In this document: positions 8,110 to 17,084 of the stretch, piece by piece
How the letters are laid out: each line of letters begins with the position of its first letter
Numbering within the stretch: position 1 is the stretch's first letter
From: Algoriphagus antarcticus
GTDB lineage: Bacteria > Bacteroidota > Bacteroidia > Cytophagales > Cyclobacteriaceae
DNA length: 64,000 nucleotides
Assembly: GCF_002150685.1 (NCBI RefSeq)
Contig: NZ_MSSW01000010.1
Location: 1-64,000 of the forward strand
Direction: 5' to 3'
Position numbers and translations under genes: made by a program
Notes under the pieces: generated by a model
The model's database searches: none
Told to the model about the DNA's origin: nothing
What the model saw: only the letters and a program-made list of their open reading frames with translations

Positions 8110-9441
8110 ATGGATGATCTTTTTGCTGCCCGGTCTCAGATGGCACTCTCCCTGGGATTCCATATCATTTTCGCCTGTATTGGTATGGTAATGCCATTTT
8201 TCATGGCGACTTCCCATTATAAATATCTAAAAACGAATAATCCGCTGTACATGGATTTGACCAAAGCCTGGAGTAAGGGAGTGGCCATTTTCTTTGTCAC
8301 AGGTGCGGTGTCCGGCACCATGCTTTCCTTCGAGCTAGGCTTGCTTTGGCCGGAATTTATGCTTCATGCAGGGCCTATTTTTGGAATGCCTTTTTCACTG
8401 GAGGGGACGGCTTTTTTCATTGAAGCGATTTTCTTAGGCTTCTTTCTTTACGGATGGGGAAAATTCAAACCTTGGTTCCATTGGTTCACCGGAGTAGTGG
8501 TGGGAATTAGCGGCTTGGCATCAGGAATATTAGTGGTCGCGGCAAATGGCTGGATGAATAGCCCTAGTGGATTTGATTTCGTGGATGGCAAGTTTCTTAA
8601 TATTGATCCTGTTGCCGCGCTCTTCAATGATGCTTGGTTTACACAAGCCTTGCACATGAGCTTGGCAGCTTTTACGGCCACGGGTTTTGCAGTGGCGGGT
8701 ATTCATGCGTATATGATATTGAAGGGAAAAAATAGAGAATTTCATCGAAAAGCTTTTACCATTGCCATTGTTTTTGGAGCGATTGCAGCGCTACTTCAAC
8801 CTATTTCAGGAGATATTTCTGCCAAAGATATTGCCGTCCGACAGCCAGCGAAACTGGCAGCGATGGAAGCACATTTTGAAACTAGCAAGTCTGCACCTTT
8901 GATTATCGGAGGCATTCCCGATGTAGAGGCGAAGGAAGTAAACTATGCGATTAAAATCCCGGGTGCTCTGAGTTTCCTTGCTCATGGAGATTTTGAAGCA
9001 GAAGTAATTGGTCTGGATCAGTTTCCTGAAGAATATCATCCACCTGTCGCGGTGGTACATTATGCTTTTCAGATCATGGTAGGGTTGGGGATGGTTCTGG
9101 TCGGCTTGAGTTTGTTGTATTTTCTTTCTTTATGGAAAAAGAAAGACTGGCAACTCAAGCCTTGGTTTCTTTGGCTTTTTGCCTTGGCCACTCCCTTGGG
9201 ATTTATTGCGCTGGAAGCTGGATGGACTGTCACAGAAGTAGGAAGACAGCCGTGGATTATCTATGAAATTATGCTGACCAAAGATGCCGTGACGCCAATT
9301 CCTGGGATTAAGTATTCATTTTTCATATTCACTGCGATTTATGTTTCGCTTGCTGGCATAGTTTCATTTTTGCTCTATAGACAGATCAAAGCTGTACCTG
9401 ATTCATTGAAGAAAAATTCACAGGCATCGTCCAACACATAA
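8110..9441 (+). CDS. cydA: Cytochrome bd-type quinol oxidase subunit I
   Basis: Subunit I of the cytochrome bd oxidase of the inner membrane oxidises quinol and reduces oxygen to water using hemes b558, b595 and d. The 443-residue protein has about nine membrane helices. His18 in SLGFHIIFACIG is the expected N-terminal heme ligand, and GRQPW near residue 380 is a signature of the family. The quinol-binding loop is short, so this is the CIO-like (short Q-loop) form. The start MDDLFAARSQM is the normal one. cydB follows after ten bases, so the two form an operon. Such oxidases generally serve at low oxygen or under respiratory stress. Confidence 0.96.
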   Translation: MDDLFAARSQMALSLGFHIIFACIGMVMPFFMATSHYKYLKTNNPLYMDLTKAWSKGVAIFFVTGAVSGTMLSFELGLLWPEFMLHAGPIFGMPFSLEGTAFFIEAIFLGFFLYGWGKFKPWFHWFTGVVVGISGLASGILVVAANGWMNSPSGFDFVDGKFLNIDPVAALFNDAWFTQALHMSLAAFTATGFAVAGIHAYMILKGKNREFHRKAFTIAIVFGAIAALLQPISGDISAKDIAVRQPAKLAAMEAHFETSKSAPLIIGGIPDVEAKEVNYAIKIPGALSFLAHGDFEAEVIGLDQFPEEYHPPVAVVHYAFQIMVGLGMVLVGLSLLYFLSLWKKKDWQLKPWFLWLFALATPLGFIALEAGWTVTEVGRQPWIIYEIMLTKDAVTPIPGIKYSFFIFTAIYVSLAGIVSFLLYRQIKAVPDSLKKNSQASSNT

Positions 9442-9451
9442 GCTAAAAATT

Positions 9452-10474
9452 ATGCTATACGTAGTTATCATTTTTCTTTGCCTGTCACTGTTGATGTATG
9501 TTCTCCTTGGTGGAGCTGATTTTGGTGCCGGTATTCTTGAGATCTTCACTCCGGCCTCTATGCGTGAACAGCTTCGTGATACTACCTATAAGACCATTGG
9601 GCCAATTTGGGAAGCAAATCACATGTGGCTGATTATTGCCATTGTGATTCTATTTGTGGGTTTTCCCCCGATTTATACCACGCTTTCTGTACATCTGCAT
9701 ATTCCTTTGGCTCTGATGCTTATAGGGATTATTGGAAGGGGAACGGCTTTCGTTTTCCGGCATTACGATGCGTATCAGGATGATATGCAGAAAGTCTATA
9801 ATTTCATTTTTACTTATTCCAGCTTTATTACGCCATTTTTTCTAGGGCTGATCTTCGGAGCAGCTATTGGCGGTCAGATTGATCCTGAAGCCATGGGGTT
9901 TTACGAAGCATATATCCATCCTTGGTTTAATCTTTTTAGTATTTCCGTAGGTGTATTCACAGTAGCTATCTGTGGGTTTTTAGCTTCTGTTTTTTTGGTT
10001 GGCGAAGCCAAAAAGCCTAAGGTAAAATCGGTAATCATAGGTAAAGCAAAGCTGTTTATTGTTTTTACAGTGATAGCAGGCGGTTTGGTTTTCGCTGCTT
10101 CCATTATAGATGAAGTGCCTTTGGTAGGCTTGCTTTTGAAAGAGTGGATTACTATTGGGACGTTGGTGCTGGCTACTATCGCTGTGGTTGTTTTATGGAT
10201 GAAATTAAAAGAAGGCAATAAAATGATGGTTCGTTTTCTAAGCGGTTTTGTGGTGACTGCGATTCTTTTGGCCTTCGGATATCATTATTTTCCAGACATC
10301 ATCATCACCAAATCAGGTGAAAATCTTTCGGTTTTTAATTCCTCAGCAATTGGAAAACCCATAGATACCCTAGCTTGGGCACTGTTGGTGGGAAGCTTGT
10401 TTATTCTACCTTCTTTGGGGTATTTGATTTACAGTTTTCAGGGAAGTAAAGAGCCGAATCAAGCGAATGGTTGA
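9452..10474 (+). CDS. cydB: Cytochrome bd-type quinol oxidase subunit II
   Basis: Subunit II partners CydA in the membrane oxidase and stabilises the heme pair. The 340-residue protein has eight or so hydrophobic helices. Its N-terminal part carries LLGGADFGAGILE and the conserved GPIWEANHMWLI, both characteristic of CydB. It starts ten bases after cydA stops. I did not see a small CydX-like gene after it, and no hairpin terminator is evident directly downstream. Confidence 0.95.
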   Translation: MLYVVIIFLCLSLLMYVLLGGADFGAGILEIFTPASMREQLRDTTYKTIGPIWEANHMWLIIAIVILFVGFPPIYTTLSVHLHIPLALMLIGIIGRGTAFVFRHYDAYQDDMQKVYNFIFTYSSFITPFFLGLIFGAAIGGQIDPEAMGFYEAYIHPWFNLFSISVGVFTVAICGFLASVFLVGEAKKPKVKSVIIGKAKLFIVFTVIAGGLVFAASIIDEVPLVGLLLKEWITIGTLVLATIAVVVLWMKLKEGNKMMVRFLSGFVVTAILLAFGYHYFPDIIITKSGENLSVFNSSAIGKPIDTLAWALLVGSLFILPSLGYLIYSFQGSKEPNQANG

Positions 10475-10890
10475 TGTAGTTTTTTTATTAACCACGAAGG
10501 TCGCAGAGATTTTGGCAGAGTACAGCTTGTGAATTAACCTCTTGAAATAGGGGGGAAAGCCCAAAATAATCTAGCCCGGCCTAAAGGGCTGGCATTTTTC
10601 GATAAACTAAGCTTCCGAAAATTTCCAAAAGAGCGAAATAGTTTTAATCCTTAGTCCTGATTCCGACATCGGGAGGTGGACAAGAGTAAAAGCAAACAAG
10701 AGACTTGGTGATTTAAGGCAGGCAGGAGACTGCATTGGATTAGGTCCAAATCTGGAAACCTGTTTACAGCAAGCAGGCCTGAACTATAGGTCTTATCGTC
10801 CAAGTGAGAACAGTTGTAATAATGAATGTACAATGATGAATTTCGAATGTCGAAGTGGCAAACTAGATGATAGAAAATAATAGATAAACA
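10475..10890. other. Intergenic, dispersed repeats and a possible structured element
   Basis: No gene is supported. At 10491-10520 lies an ACCACGAAGGTCGCAGAG repeat, and at 10575-10597 AGCCCGGCCTAAAGGGCT. At about 10705-10800 lies a stretch with short stems (GCAG-N8-CTGC; CTGTTTACAG) that might be structured. At 10818-10860 is a degenerate AATGAATGTACAATGATGAA repeat, similar to 17158-17214. Confidence 0.45.
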
Positions 10891-10918
10891 TTGCCCGAGA
10901 GCGGACAAAACTGTCCGA
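10891..10918 (+). promoter_or_regulatory. Conserved 28-base operator/UAS of the second permease cassette
   Basis: TTGCCC, five bases, then CGGACA-AAAC-TGTCCG followed by A. The last block is a perfect inverted repeat with a four-base spacer. The site at 16983-17010 has the same blocks with the same spacing, and in both cases a sigma-54-like element starts 87 bases after the TTGCCC. I infer a binding site for a dimeric activator, probably a bacterial enhancer-binding protein encoded elsewhere. Confidence 0.7.
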
Positions 10919-10977
10919 GAAATATTGCTAATAAATCGCTAATGTCCCTTTCCAGCGAAATTATTGACTTTTTTTAG

Positions 10978-10992
10978 TGGCATACTAATGGG
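10978..10992 (+). promoter_or_regulatory. Sigma-54-like promoter of the DUF4097-permease cassette
   Basis: TGGCAT-ACTAA-TGGG has the -24 GG and -12 G in correct register but not the usual final C. Transcription would begin near 11004, about 30 bases before the ATG at 11036. This supports that start over the in-frame ATG at 10964, which would lie upstream of the promoter. The matching element at 17070 has identical distance to its operator. Confidence 0.55.
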
Positions 10993-11035
10993 AATAAATT
11001 TGGTAATGACAACTGTCCAGCTTAGCCCAATATTT

Positions 11036-11968
11036 ATGAAACTCTCGAAATTACTTTCAGCCTTCTTAGTTCTTGTCTTACTCTCCATGCAATTTCCTGC
11101 TGTTGCATCAGATTTTAAAGCGGATCCATACCTCAGCAAGCAGTTTACGCTCAAAGGTTCCGGCAATCTCAAAGTAGAAACTTCGGGTGCCTCAGTTGCT
11201 GTCACAGGTGCAAGTGGAAGACAAGTAATCGTCGATATGTATGTGAAGCTGAATGGACAGGAAATACAATTGGAAAATGCGGAGGTAGAGCGGGAATTGG
11301 ACAATTACAACTTAGACATCAGTCAAAATGGAAACACCATTTCTGTGATAGCGAAAAAGAAAAACAACAGCGGTCGAAGTAAATTGAATCTTTCATTCAA
11401 GGTTCAAGTGCCGACCGAAATGTCTTCAAAATTTCAATCCAGTGGAGGATCGATTTCAGTTGATGGATTAATTGGAGAGCAAGAAATAGTTACAAGCGGA
11501 GGAAGTATCCAAGTTATAAACAGCAGTGGATATGTGAATACACACAGTTCTGGAGGGTCGCTACGAGTTGAGAATTTTGAAGGAAACCTCGATGTGCAGA
11601 GCAGTGGAGGATCAGTAAAAGTCTACCAACTCACCGGTGATTTGAATGTTAACACTTCTGGAGGCAGTGTGAATTTGGAAGATATCAATGGCAGCATTGC
11701 TGCCAGTACAAGCGGAGGATCTATTCGAGCTCAACTTTCCAATGTAGAGCGAGAACTAACCATGAAGAGTAGCGGAGGAAGTATTACAGCAGTAGTTCCG
11801 AAAGGTTTGGGTCTTGATCTTGACCTTAGCGGTGGAAGAGTAAATTCTAAACTTTCTAATTTCAGCGGAGAAGTAAAGAAGGATAGGATTCTAGGGAAAA
11901 TAAATGGTGGTGGTGTTCCGGTCACTATGCAAAGCTCCGGTGGAAGTATCAATCTGGAGTTCAATTGA
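11036..11968 (+). CDS. Secreted DUF4097-like beta-repeat protein
   Basis: A 310-residue exported protein with a clear signal peptide (MKLSKLLSAFLVLVLLSMQF, cleavage near AVAS). After an N-terminal beta domain, short SSGGS or TSGGS turns recur about every 18-20 residues from about residue 135 to the end, as in the DUF4097 beta-strand-repeat family (related to GIN proteins). I start it at ATG 11036 because a signal peptide begins there and a predicted promoter lies between this and the farther upstream ATG. It is the first gene of a cassette with the permease at 12105. The function is unknown; such proteins may bind the envelope or partner with the permease. Confidence 0.85.
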   Translation: MKLSKLLSAFLVLVLLSMQFPAVASDFKADPYLSKQFTLKGSGNLKVETSGASVAVTGASGRQVIVDMYVKLNGQEIQLENAEVERELDNYNLDISQNGNTISVIAKKKNNSGRSKLNLSFKVQVPTEMSSKFQSSGGSISVDGLIGEQEIVTSGGSIQVINSSGYVNTHSSGGSLRVENFEGNLDVQSSGGSVKVYQLTGDLNVNTSGGSVNLEDINGSIAASTSGGSIRAQLSNVERELTMKSSGGSITAVVPKGLGLDLDLSGGRVNSKLSNFSGEVKKDRILGKINGGGVPVTMQSSGGSINLEFN

Positions 11969-11977
11969 GTCATAGCA

Positions 11978-12045
11978 AAAAGTATCTAGTACTAAGTACC
12001 AAGATTCGATAAATTAGAATCAAGAGATATAGAGTTTAGATAACT
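11978..12045. repeat. Degenerate AAGTATCTAGTACCAAGA-type repeat
   Basis: A low-complexity stretch of AAGTATCTAGTACTAAG and similar units lies between the DUF4097-like gene and its permease. It is the same class as 2905-2960 and 5580-5645. Confidence 0.45.
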
Positions 12046-12104
12046 GAGTTAAATCTTTCAATCCGCCACAGACAAGTAATTCCAAACTTCCAATTGCATT
12101 CGAA

Positions 12105-14531
12105 ATGCTCAAAAACTACTTCAAAATCGCCTGGAGAAATCTACAGAAAAAGAAGGTTTATTCCGTCATCAACATTCTGGGATTGGGCGTAGGCATGGCT
12201 TGCTGCCTTCTCATTTTTATGTTTGTGCAGGATGATCTTTCTTATGACAATTACCATGAAAAAGGCGACAGAATTTACCGTGTCACGCATGGATCGAGTT
12301 CTCCGGAAGGAGTGACGGAAGGATCAGAAGCTGAGCCTTTCTGGGTTTGGGGAAATGCTCCGGTAGGTCCGGCTCTGAAGCATGAATTCCCGGAGATTGA
12401 GAAAATTGTGCAGTTCTCCGGACGTTCTGATTTATTGCTCAGCTATGGGGAGACGACACAGCAAGAAGATGGTGTGTTTTTTATGGATTCTACGGTGTTT
12501 GATGTGTTTTCTTGGGAGCTGATCGAAGGTAATCCCAAAACTGCGCTGGTTGCGCCTTTTAGCATTGTACTGACAGAAAGTACTGCGAAGAAATATTTTG
12601 GTGATGAAGATGCTTTAGGCAAAACACTGAAAGGAAGCGAATCTGCGGGTAGAGCAAATGCCGGAGACTATACCGTCACAGGTGTGATGAAAGATGTGCC
12701 TGGCAATTCGCATTTTAAGTTCAACGCGCTTTTATCTCTTAGTACTTTTAAGCAGTCTAGACCAGAAATTTTTGATGACTGGGGCTACGTAGATACTTAT
12801 ACCTATTTGTTGGTCAATGAGCAATTTGGACAAGCAGCCTTTCATGCAAAAATTCCAGATTTTATCCAGCGAGGAAATACTGATTCTGAGGAATTCGGAT
12901 ACACCATTAGACTGGAGCCACTCAAAGACGTCTATCTCCGTACTACTGCAGATCGTCAACCTGGAGAAACCGGCTCTCTGTCGAATATCTACGTGTTTTC
13001 CATGATCGGACTATTTATCCTGATCATCGCCATGATCAACTTTATGAATTTGTCCACAGCAAGATCTATGGAGCGAGCCAAGGAAGTAGGGATTCGCAAA
13101 TCTATCGGTGCTGACCGCAAAAGTCTGATTTTTCAGTTTCTCGGAGAATCACTGATTATTGTATTCCTGGCAGCTTTGGTAGCTATACTATTTGTTTCCG
13201 TATCGCTTCCGATGATGAATGATCTCACAGGTAAAGTATTCGATTTGGCTCAGGTCGTCAATTGGCAAACGGTTCCGTTTTTCTTGGGAATAATGCTGCT
13301 CGTTGGATTGCTCGCAGGCTCTTATCCTGCGTTTGTGCTCTCCAGTTTCCAACCTGTTATGATCCTAAAAGGCATAAATAAGTCCAGTGCCAAAGGAGTT
13401 TTCTTGAGAAAAGGGCTGGTGATTTTTCAGTTTAGCCTTTCGATAGCACTGATCGCCGGGACGATGATCGTCTATTCTCAGATGGGCCATTTATTGGATA
13501 AGGAAATGGGCTTTGACAAAGAGCAGATGCTGGTGCTGGATTACAACTATGACGAGCAGGTTAACTTTATGTCCTCCGCACTGAAAACAGAAATGGAAAA
13601 CCTCCCCTCAGTAACTTCTGCTGCTTTTTCACGCAGCGTACCTGGAAGCTATTTCCCAAATGCCTATACGACAATAGAAAGTGCCAATGGGGAATTGGTA
13701 GGCGAAGCACAACCAATTTTCCAAGTCGGGATTGATTTTGTCAATCATTACAATCTTGAATTGGTGGCAGGTAGATCTTATTCCAGAGATTATCCATCAG
13801 ATTCCAGTTCAGCTTTAGTGCTGAATGAGGCAGCTGCCAGACAGTATGGCTATTCAAATCCTGCGGATATCATAGGCAAAAAGTTTGACCAGTGGGGAAG
13901 ATCTGGAGAGGTAATCGGCGTAGTGAAAGATTTCAATTACATCTCATTGCACCGAACTATCGAGCCATTGACCTTGCCTTTTGAACCGTATGCAAGCCGC
14001 TATTTATCATTGAAAATTACCGGAGAGGACCTTCCTGCAACTCTTTCCCAAGTGGAAGAAATTTGGAAGAAACTCGCTCCACAGCGTCCATTCCTGTATA
14101 GCTTTCTAGATGAGGATTTTAATACGCAGTATCAGTCAGACTTCAGATTTAGAAAGATCTTTACGACATTTTCAGTGCTTGCTATTTTGATTGCCTGTCT
14201 GGGATTGCTGGGATTGGCGACTTACACCGCTGAGCAGCGAACCAAAGAAATCGGCATCCGAAAAGTGCTTGGAGCAGATATAGGAAGCATCGTAGGATTG
14301 CTATCCAAAGACTTTATTAAGCTGGTACTGGTAGCGATAGTCGTAGCTACTCCACTTTCCTGGTTTGCGATGAATAAATGGCTGGAAGGCTTTGCTTATC
14401 AAGTGCCGATTCACTGGTGGATATTTGGGATTGCAGGATTGCTTTCCATTGTAGTTGCGCTGTTCACGATCAGTTTTCAATCGATCAAAGCCGCATTGAT
14501 GAATCCGGTGAATAGTTTGAAGAGCGAGTGA
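12105..14531 (+). CDS. MacB-like ABC transporter permease (FtsX family)
   Basis: An intact 808-residue inner-membrane permease. It starts with the family N-terminus MLKNYFKIAWRNLQKKK, then a helix (about 20-42), a MacB_PCD periplasmic domain, three helices (about 290-425), a second periplasmic domain, and a C-terminal FtsX domain containing EQRTKEIGIRKVLGADIGS. The internal repeat (ARSMERAKEVGIRKSIGAD at about 320-338) shows the two-half arrangement. MacB-type permeases normally couple a cytosolic ATPase to periplasmic substrate movement by mechanotransmission. No ATPase gene is in this window, so the ATPase must come from elsewhere. It follows a secreted DUF4097-like gene in the same direction. 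Confidence 0.93.
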   Translation: MLKNYFKIAWRNLQKKKVYSVINILGLGVGMACCLLIFMFVQDDLSYDNYHEKGDRIYRVTHGSSSPEGVTEGSEAEPFWVWGNAPVGPALKHEFPEIEKIVQFSGRSDLLLSYGETTQQEDGVFFMDSTVFDVFSWELIEGNPKTALVAPFSIVLTESTAKKYFGDEDALGKTLKGSESAGRANAGDYTVTGVMKDVPGNSHFKFNALLSLSTFKQSRPEIFDDWGYVDTYTYLLVNEQFGQAAFHAKIPDFIQRGNTDSEEFGYTIRLEPLKDVYLRTTADRQPGETGSLSNIYVFSMIGLFILIIAMINFMNLSTARSMERAKEVGIRKSIGADRKSLIFQFLGESLIIVFLAALVAILFVSVSLPMMNDLTGKVFDLAQVVNWQTVPFFLGIMLLVGLLAGSYPAFVLSSFQPVMILKGINKSSAKGVFLRKGLVIFQFSLSIALIAGTMIVYSQMGHLLDKEMGFDKEQMLVLDYNYDEQVNFMSSALKTEMENLPSVTSAAFSRSVPGSYFPNAYTTIESANGELVGEAQPIFQVGIDFVNHYNLELVAGRSYSRDYPSDSSSALVLNEAAARQYGYSNPADIIGKKFDQWGRSGEVIGVVKDFNYISLHRTIEPLTLPFEPYASRYLSLKITGEDLPATLSQVEEIWKKLAPQRPFLYSFLDEDFNTQYQSDFRFRKIFTTFSVLAILIACLGLLGLATYTAEQRTKEIGIRKVLGADIGSIVGLLSKDFIKLVLVAIVVATPLSWFAMNKWLEGFAYQVPIHWWIFGIAGLLSIVVALFTISFQSIKAALMNPVNSLKSE

Positions 14532-14550
14532 GAACCTTCGGTGTTTTGGG

Positions 14551-14640
14551 TCTCTCGCAACGGCGCGGCGGCGCGGCGAAGGATTTTGATTAACCTTTGA
14601 GGTGTCATTCCGACGAAGGAGGAATCTCCTCGAAGGTTTT
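14551..14640. repeat. GC-rich GCGGCGGCGC repeat followed by a GTCATTCCGACGAAGG-type repeat
   Basis: Bases 14551-14582 consist of CAACGGCGCGGCGGCGCGG-type sequence, far more GC-rich than the surroundings and recurring at 20896-21058 and 21741. At 14603-14640 follows GTCATTCCGACGAAGGAGG and then ATCTCCTCGAAGGT, a dispersed element whose counterpart in reverse orientation is at 21091-21129. Confidence 0.6.
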
Positions 14641-14665
14641 GAGGAGAAAATTTATGAAATACCAC

Positions 14666-15031
14666 TTAAGTCTGCCGCAATATCTTTTCCATTTTGCGGC
14701 CTTTGGCCAATTCATCTACCAGCTTATCCAAATATCTTACCTGCTGTGTGAGTGGATTTTCGATTTCTTCTACGCGATAGCCACAAATGCTACCGGTGAT
14801 CAGGTGGGTATTGGGATTTAATTTTGCCTCCTGAAAGAATTGTGCAAAGCTCGACTTTTCAGTAATCTGCTCCTCTATCTCTTTTTCAGAGTAGCCAGTA
14901 AGCCACTCGATCACCTGATGCAATTCTGCCTTTGTTCTGCCTTTCTTCCCCACCTTTGTGACATAGTGTGGATAAACCGATGCGAAGGTCATTTTTGCTA
15001 TTTTTTCATCATGATGACTTGTGCTGCTCAT
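14666..15031 (-). CDS. DUF2200 domain protein
   Basis: A 121-residue cytosolic protein that matches the DUF2200 family over its whole length: [20 protein letters not shown] near the N-terminus, [13 protein letters not shown] sequence in the middle ([18 protein letters not shown]) and [20 protein letters not shown] at the C-terminus. Family members are about 110-120 residues. No function is established. It is a single gene between repeat DNA and the intergenic region before the PhoD-like gene. Confidence 0.88.
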   Translation of the reverse strand: MSSTSHHDEKIAKMTFASVYPHYVTKVGKKGRTKAELHQVIEWLTGYSEKEIEEQITEKSSFAQFFQEAKLNPNTHLITGSICGYRVEEIENPLTQQVRYLDKLVDELAKGRKMEKILRQT

Positions 15032-15369
15032 AATTTTTTGGTTAACCTATACATTCCAAGTTATTTCAAATGCTTCAATTTACCTTTACTTTTATTTGAT
15101 TCCAGAGGGCTAGGTTTCAATGTTAGTGGTTTAGTCGAGGCTCGAATTCTTCTTTGAAACGAGGTCTCACAGAGAAATTATTGGAAAATAAAAAAGAGGT
15201 AGTTTCATCATCATTTCAAAATGGAGAAGTGGACGATTTGGCATCGTTTAATAATCCATCTTTTCTTACGCTTCCAAATTACCTTTTTGTTAAGATCCAC
15301 TCAAAAGTTAAATTTTAACATACAAGCTCATTCAGGCACTTTAGATTTGTATCGAACAATCAAAAAACC
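15032..15369. other. Intergenic region with a possible Bacteroidota promoter
   Basis: The 338 bases between the divergent DUF2200 and PhoD-like genes hold no supported gene. TAGATTTG at 15342-15349 matches the Bacteroidota -7 consensus TAnnTTTG 21 bases before the PhoD-like ATG, but no clear -33 TTG is seen. Confidence 0.35.
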
Positions 15370-16410
15370 ATGAATCTGTCAAGAATTATTACCACAGTTT
15401 TTATATTATCCATCGCTTTCTCCTGCAAACAGCAGGCTGAGACAAGTGTAGAAATCGAGCAGAATGTAGTAGAACCTATAGACGTTATTGCCTTTGGATC
15501 GTGTAATCGACAGGATGAGCCACAGCCACTTTGGGAACCAATCATTTCCCATAATTCGGATCTTTTCATCTGGCTTGGGGATAACATCTATGGAGATACT
15601 GACTCTATGGCTGTCATGAAGGAAAAGTATGAGCTGCAAAACTCAATTCCTGCTTATCAAAAACTAAAAGCAAAAACACCTATCGTCGGGATTTGGGATG
15701 ATCATGACTTTGGAAAGAACGACGCTGGAAATGAATATCCATACAAAGATGAAAGTAGAGACCTGATGTATGACTTCCTCGATGTGCCTGCGGAAAGCCC
15801 GCTTCGGGACAAAAAAGGAGGATACGGCGCCTATTCCTATGGCCCGGAAGGAAAACGAGTAAAAGTGATTTTACTTGATGCACGATATTTCAGAGATACC
15901 ATTGGGATGGAAAACAGAACATACATCCCCAATGAAACAGGCACAATTCTAGGCGATACGCAATGGAAATGGCTTGAGGATGAACTGAAAAATAACGATG
16001 CTCAGGTTACAATAATCGGATCAGGTATCCAGGTTTTGCCAAAAGATCATCAGTTTGAGAAATGGGCCAATTTCCCTTATGAAAGAGAAAAACTGCTAAA
16101 CCTGATCGGGACATACCAGACAAACGGTGTGGTCTTATTAAGTGGCGACCGTCATATCGCTGAGATCAGCAAAATGGAAGTGCCGGGAATCGATCACCCG
16201 GTTTATGAAGTGACTTCAAGTGGTCTGACTCACACGTGGAGAGAGTATAAAGACGAGCCTAATCAGTATAGGACTGGGGACTTGATCGCCAAGTTGAATT
16301 TTGGAATGCTGTATCTGGATTGGCAAGAAGATGGGGTAGAAGTGAAAATGGAAGTTCGTGGAGTTATGGATTCACTTTATCTGGAGGAAACTTTCAAAAG
16401 GATGTTTTAA
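15370..16410 (+). CDS. PhoD-like alkaline phosphatase-family lipoprotein
   Basis: A 346-residue metallophosphatase with a lipoprotein signal (FILSIAFSC, Cys19). The metal-binding blocks are in order: FGSCNRQDEP near 42, LGDNIYGD near 70, WDDHDFGKND near 105, and LSGDRHIAEI near 260. These fit PhoD-type phosphodiesterases/alkaline phosphatases, which act on phosphate esters in the periplasm or at the surface. It lacks the N-terminal Ig-like domain and Tat signal of classic PhoD and is shorter, so the substrate may differ. No Pho-box-like element was recognised upstream. It is a single gene. Confidence 0.88.
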   Translation: MNLSRIITTVFILSIAFSCKQQAETSVEIEQNVVEPIDVIAFGSCNRQDEPQPLWEPIISHNSDLFIWLGDNIYGDTDSMAVMKEKYELQNSIPAYQKLKAKTPIVGIWDDHDFGKNDAGNEYPYKDESRDLMYDFLDVPAESPLRDKKGGYGAYSYGPEGKRVKVILLDARYFRDTIGMENRTYIPNETGTILGDTQWKWLEDELKNNDAQVTIIGSGIQVLPKDHQFEKWANFPYEREKLLNLIGTYQTNGVVLLSGDRHIAEISKMEVPGIDHPVYEVTSSGLTHTWREYKDEPNQYRTGDLIAKLNFGMLYLDWQEDGVEVKMEVRGVMDSLYLEETFKRMF

Positions 16411-16982
16411 TTGATAAACGTAAGCCATCTAGCTTTAAAATTTTCTTGGAGTTAGTTGGCCAATCAGCCTTAACGAAGGGCTACATTCCTATCGAATTTG
16501 TTAGAAACATGTGCGATGAAGGAAGTGTAGCCCTTATATTTTTTACTAGAGATCAAAAAGAAAGGAAGTCCACATGGTGTAAGTCTTGAGGCGTGTGCCT
16601 TTACTAATGAATCGTGTAGTCAGAATTCAGGAATCTGAAGTAAGTGATATCGTCATTGCGAACGAGGTAGAAGTGCGGCAATCTCTTTCTAGAAACAAGA
16701 AAAAAAGATTTAAGAACTGAGACTCGACTGGCGCAGGTCCTCATTCTGCATGGCTCGATTTCAAGAGGATAGATTTGTCATTTGATGCAATTGAGAGAGG
16801 AGGATTACACCTAGACAATCTTTTTTTCTACACCCAGAGGAGGATTCCCCATTCAAAATACATAAAGTATTAGCTGGATTTCACTGCATATTGTTAAAGG
16901 ATTTATTCCGATATATCACTAATGAGGAACTATCTGCTCTAACAGGATTTTTGATTTGGGAGCTATCAAGTCTCAACCAAAC
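16411..16982. other. Intergenic, inverted repeat and dispersed repeat
   Basis: No gene is supported. At 16476-16535 an inverted repeat, AAGGGCTACATTCC against GGAAGTGTAGCCCTT, encloses about 30 bases and may be a mobile-type intergenic repeat or a transcribed hairpin. At 16651-16701 a CGTCATTGCGAACGA element with CTCTTTCTAGAAACAAGA recurs at 20154-20203. The rest is AT-rich without recognisable structure. Confidence 0.5.
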
Positions 16983-17010
16983 TTGCCCATTTACGAACAA
17001 AATTGTCCGA
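16983..17010 (+). promoter_or_regulatory. Conserved 28-base operator/UAS of the third permease cassette
   Basis: TTGCCC, five bases, CGAACA-AAAT-TGTCCG followed by A. It has the same blocks and spacing as 10891-10918, with one mismatch in the left arm. The sigma-54-like TGGCAT begins 87 bases after the start of the site, the same distance as in the other cassette. Confidence 0.7.
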
Positions 17011-17069
17011 TGAATTCGCTGAGCTAAGTTACTTTTACATCAAATCAGGCTGATTTGAAGGGTTTAGGA

Positions 17070-17084
17070 TGGCATTGAAATGGT
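17070..17084 (+). promoter_or_regulatory. Sigma-54-like promoter of the third permease cassette
   Basis: TGGCAT-TGAAA-TGGT resembles the element at 10978. The -24 part is good; the -12 part keeps the G but not the C. The predicted start near 17096 leaves an untranslated leader of about 138 bases, which contains degenerate AT-rich repeats (17085-17214). Confidence 0.5.

Noticed and set aside
10964..11035. Upstream ATG (10964) as start of the DUF4097-like gene
   Set aside because: It precedes the predicted promoter at 10978, and a normal signal peptide begins at 11036.
15154..15318. Short open stretch before the PhoD-like gene
   Set aside because: It has no start codon and no family likeness; treated as intergenic.
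16320..16589. Open frame of 89 codons overlapping the end of the PhoD-like gene
   Set aside because: It overlaps a clear gene in another frame and then crosses the inverted repeat at 16476.
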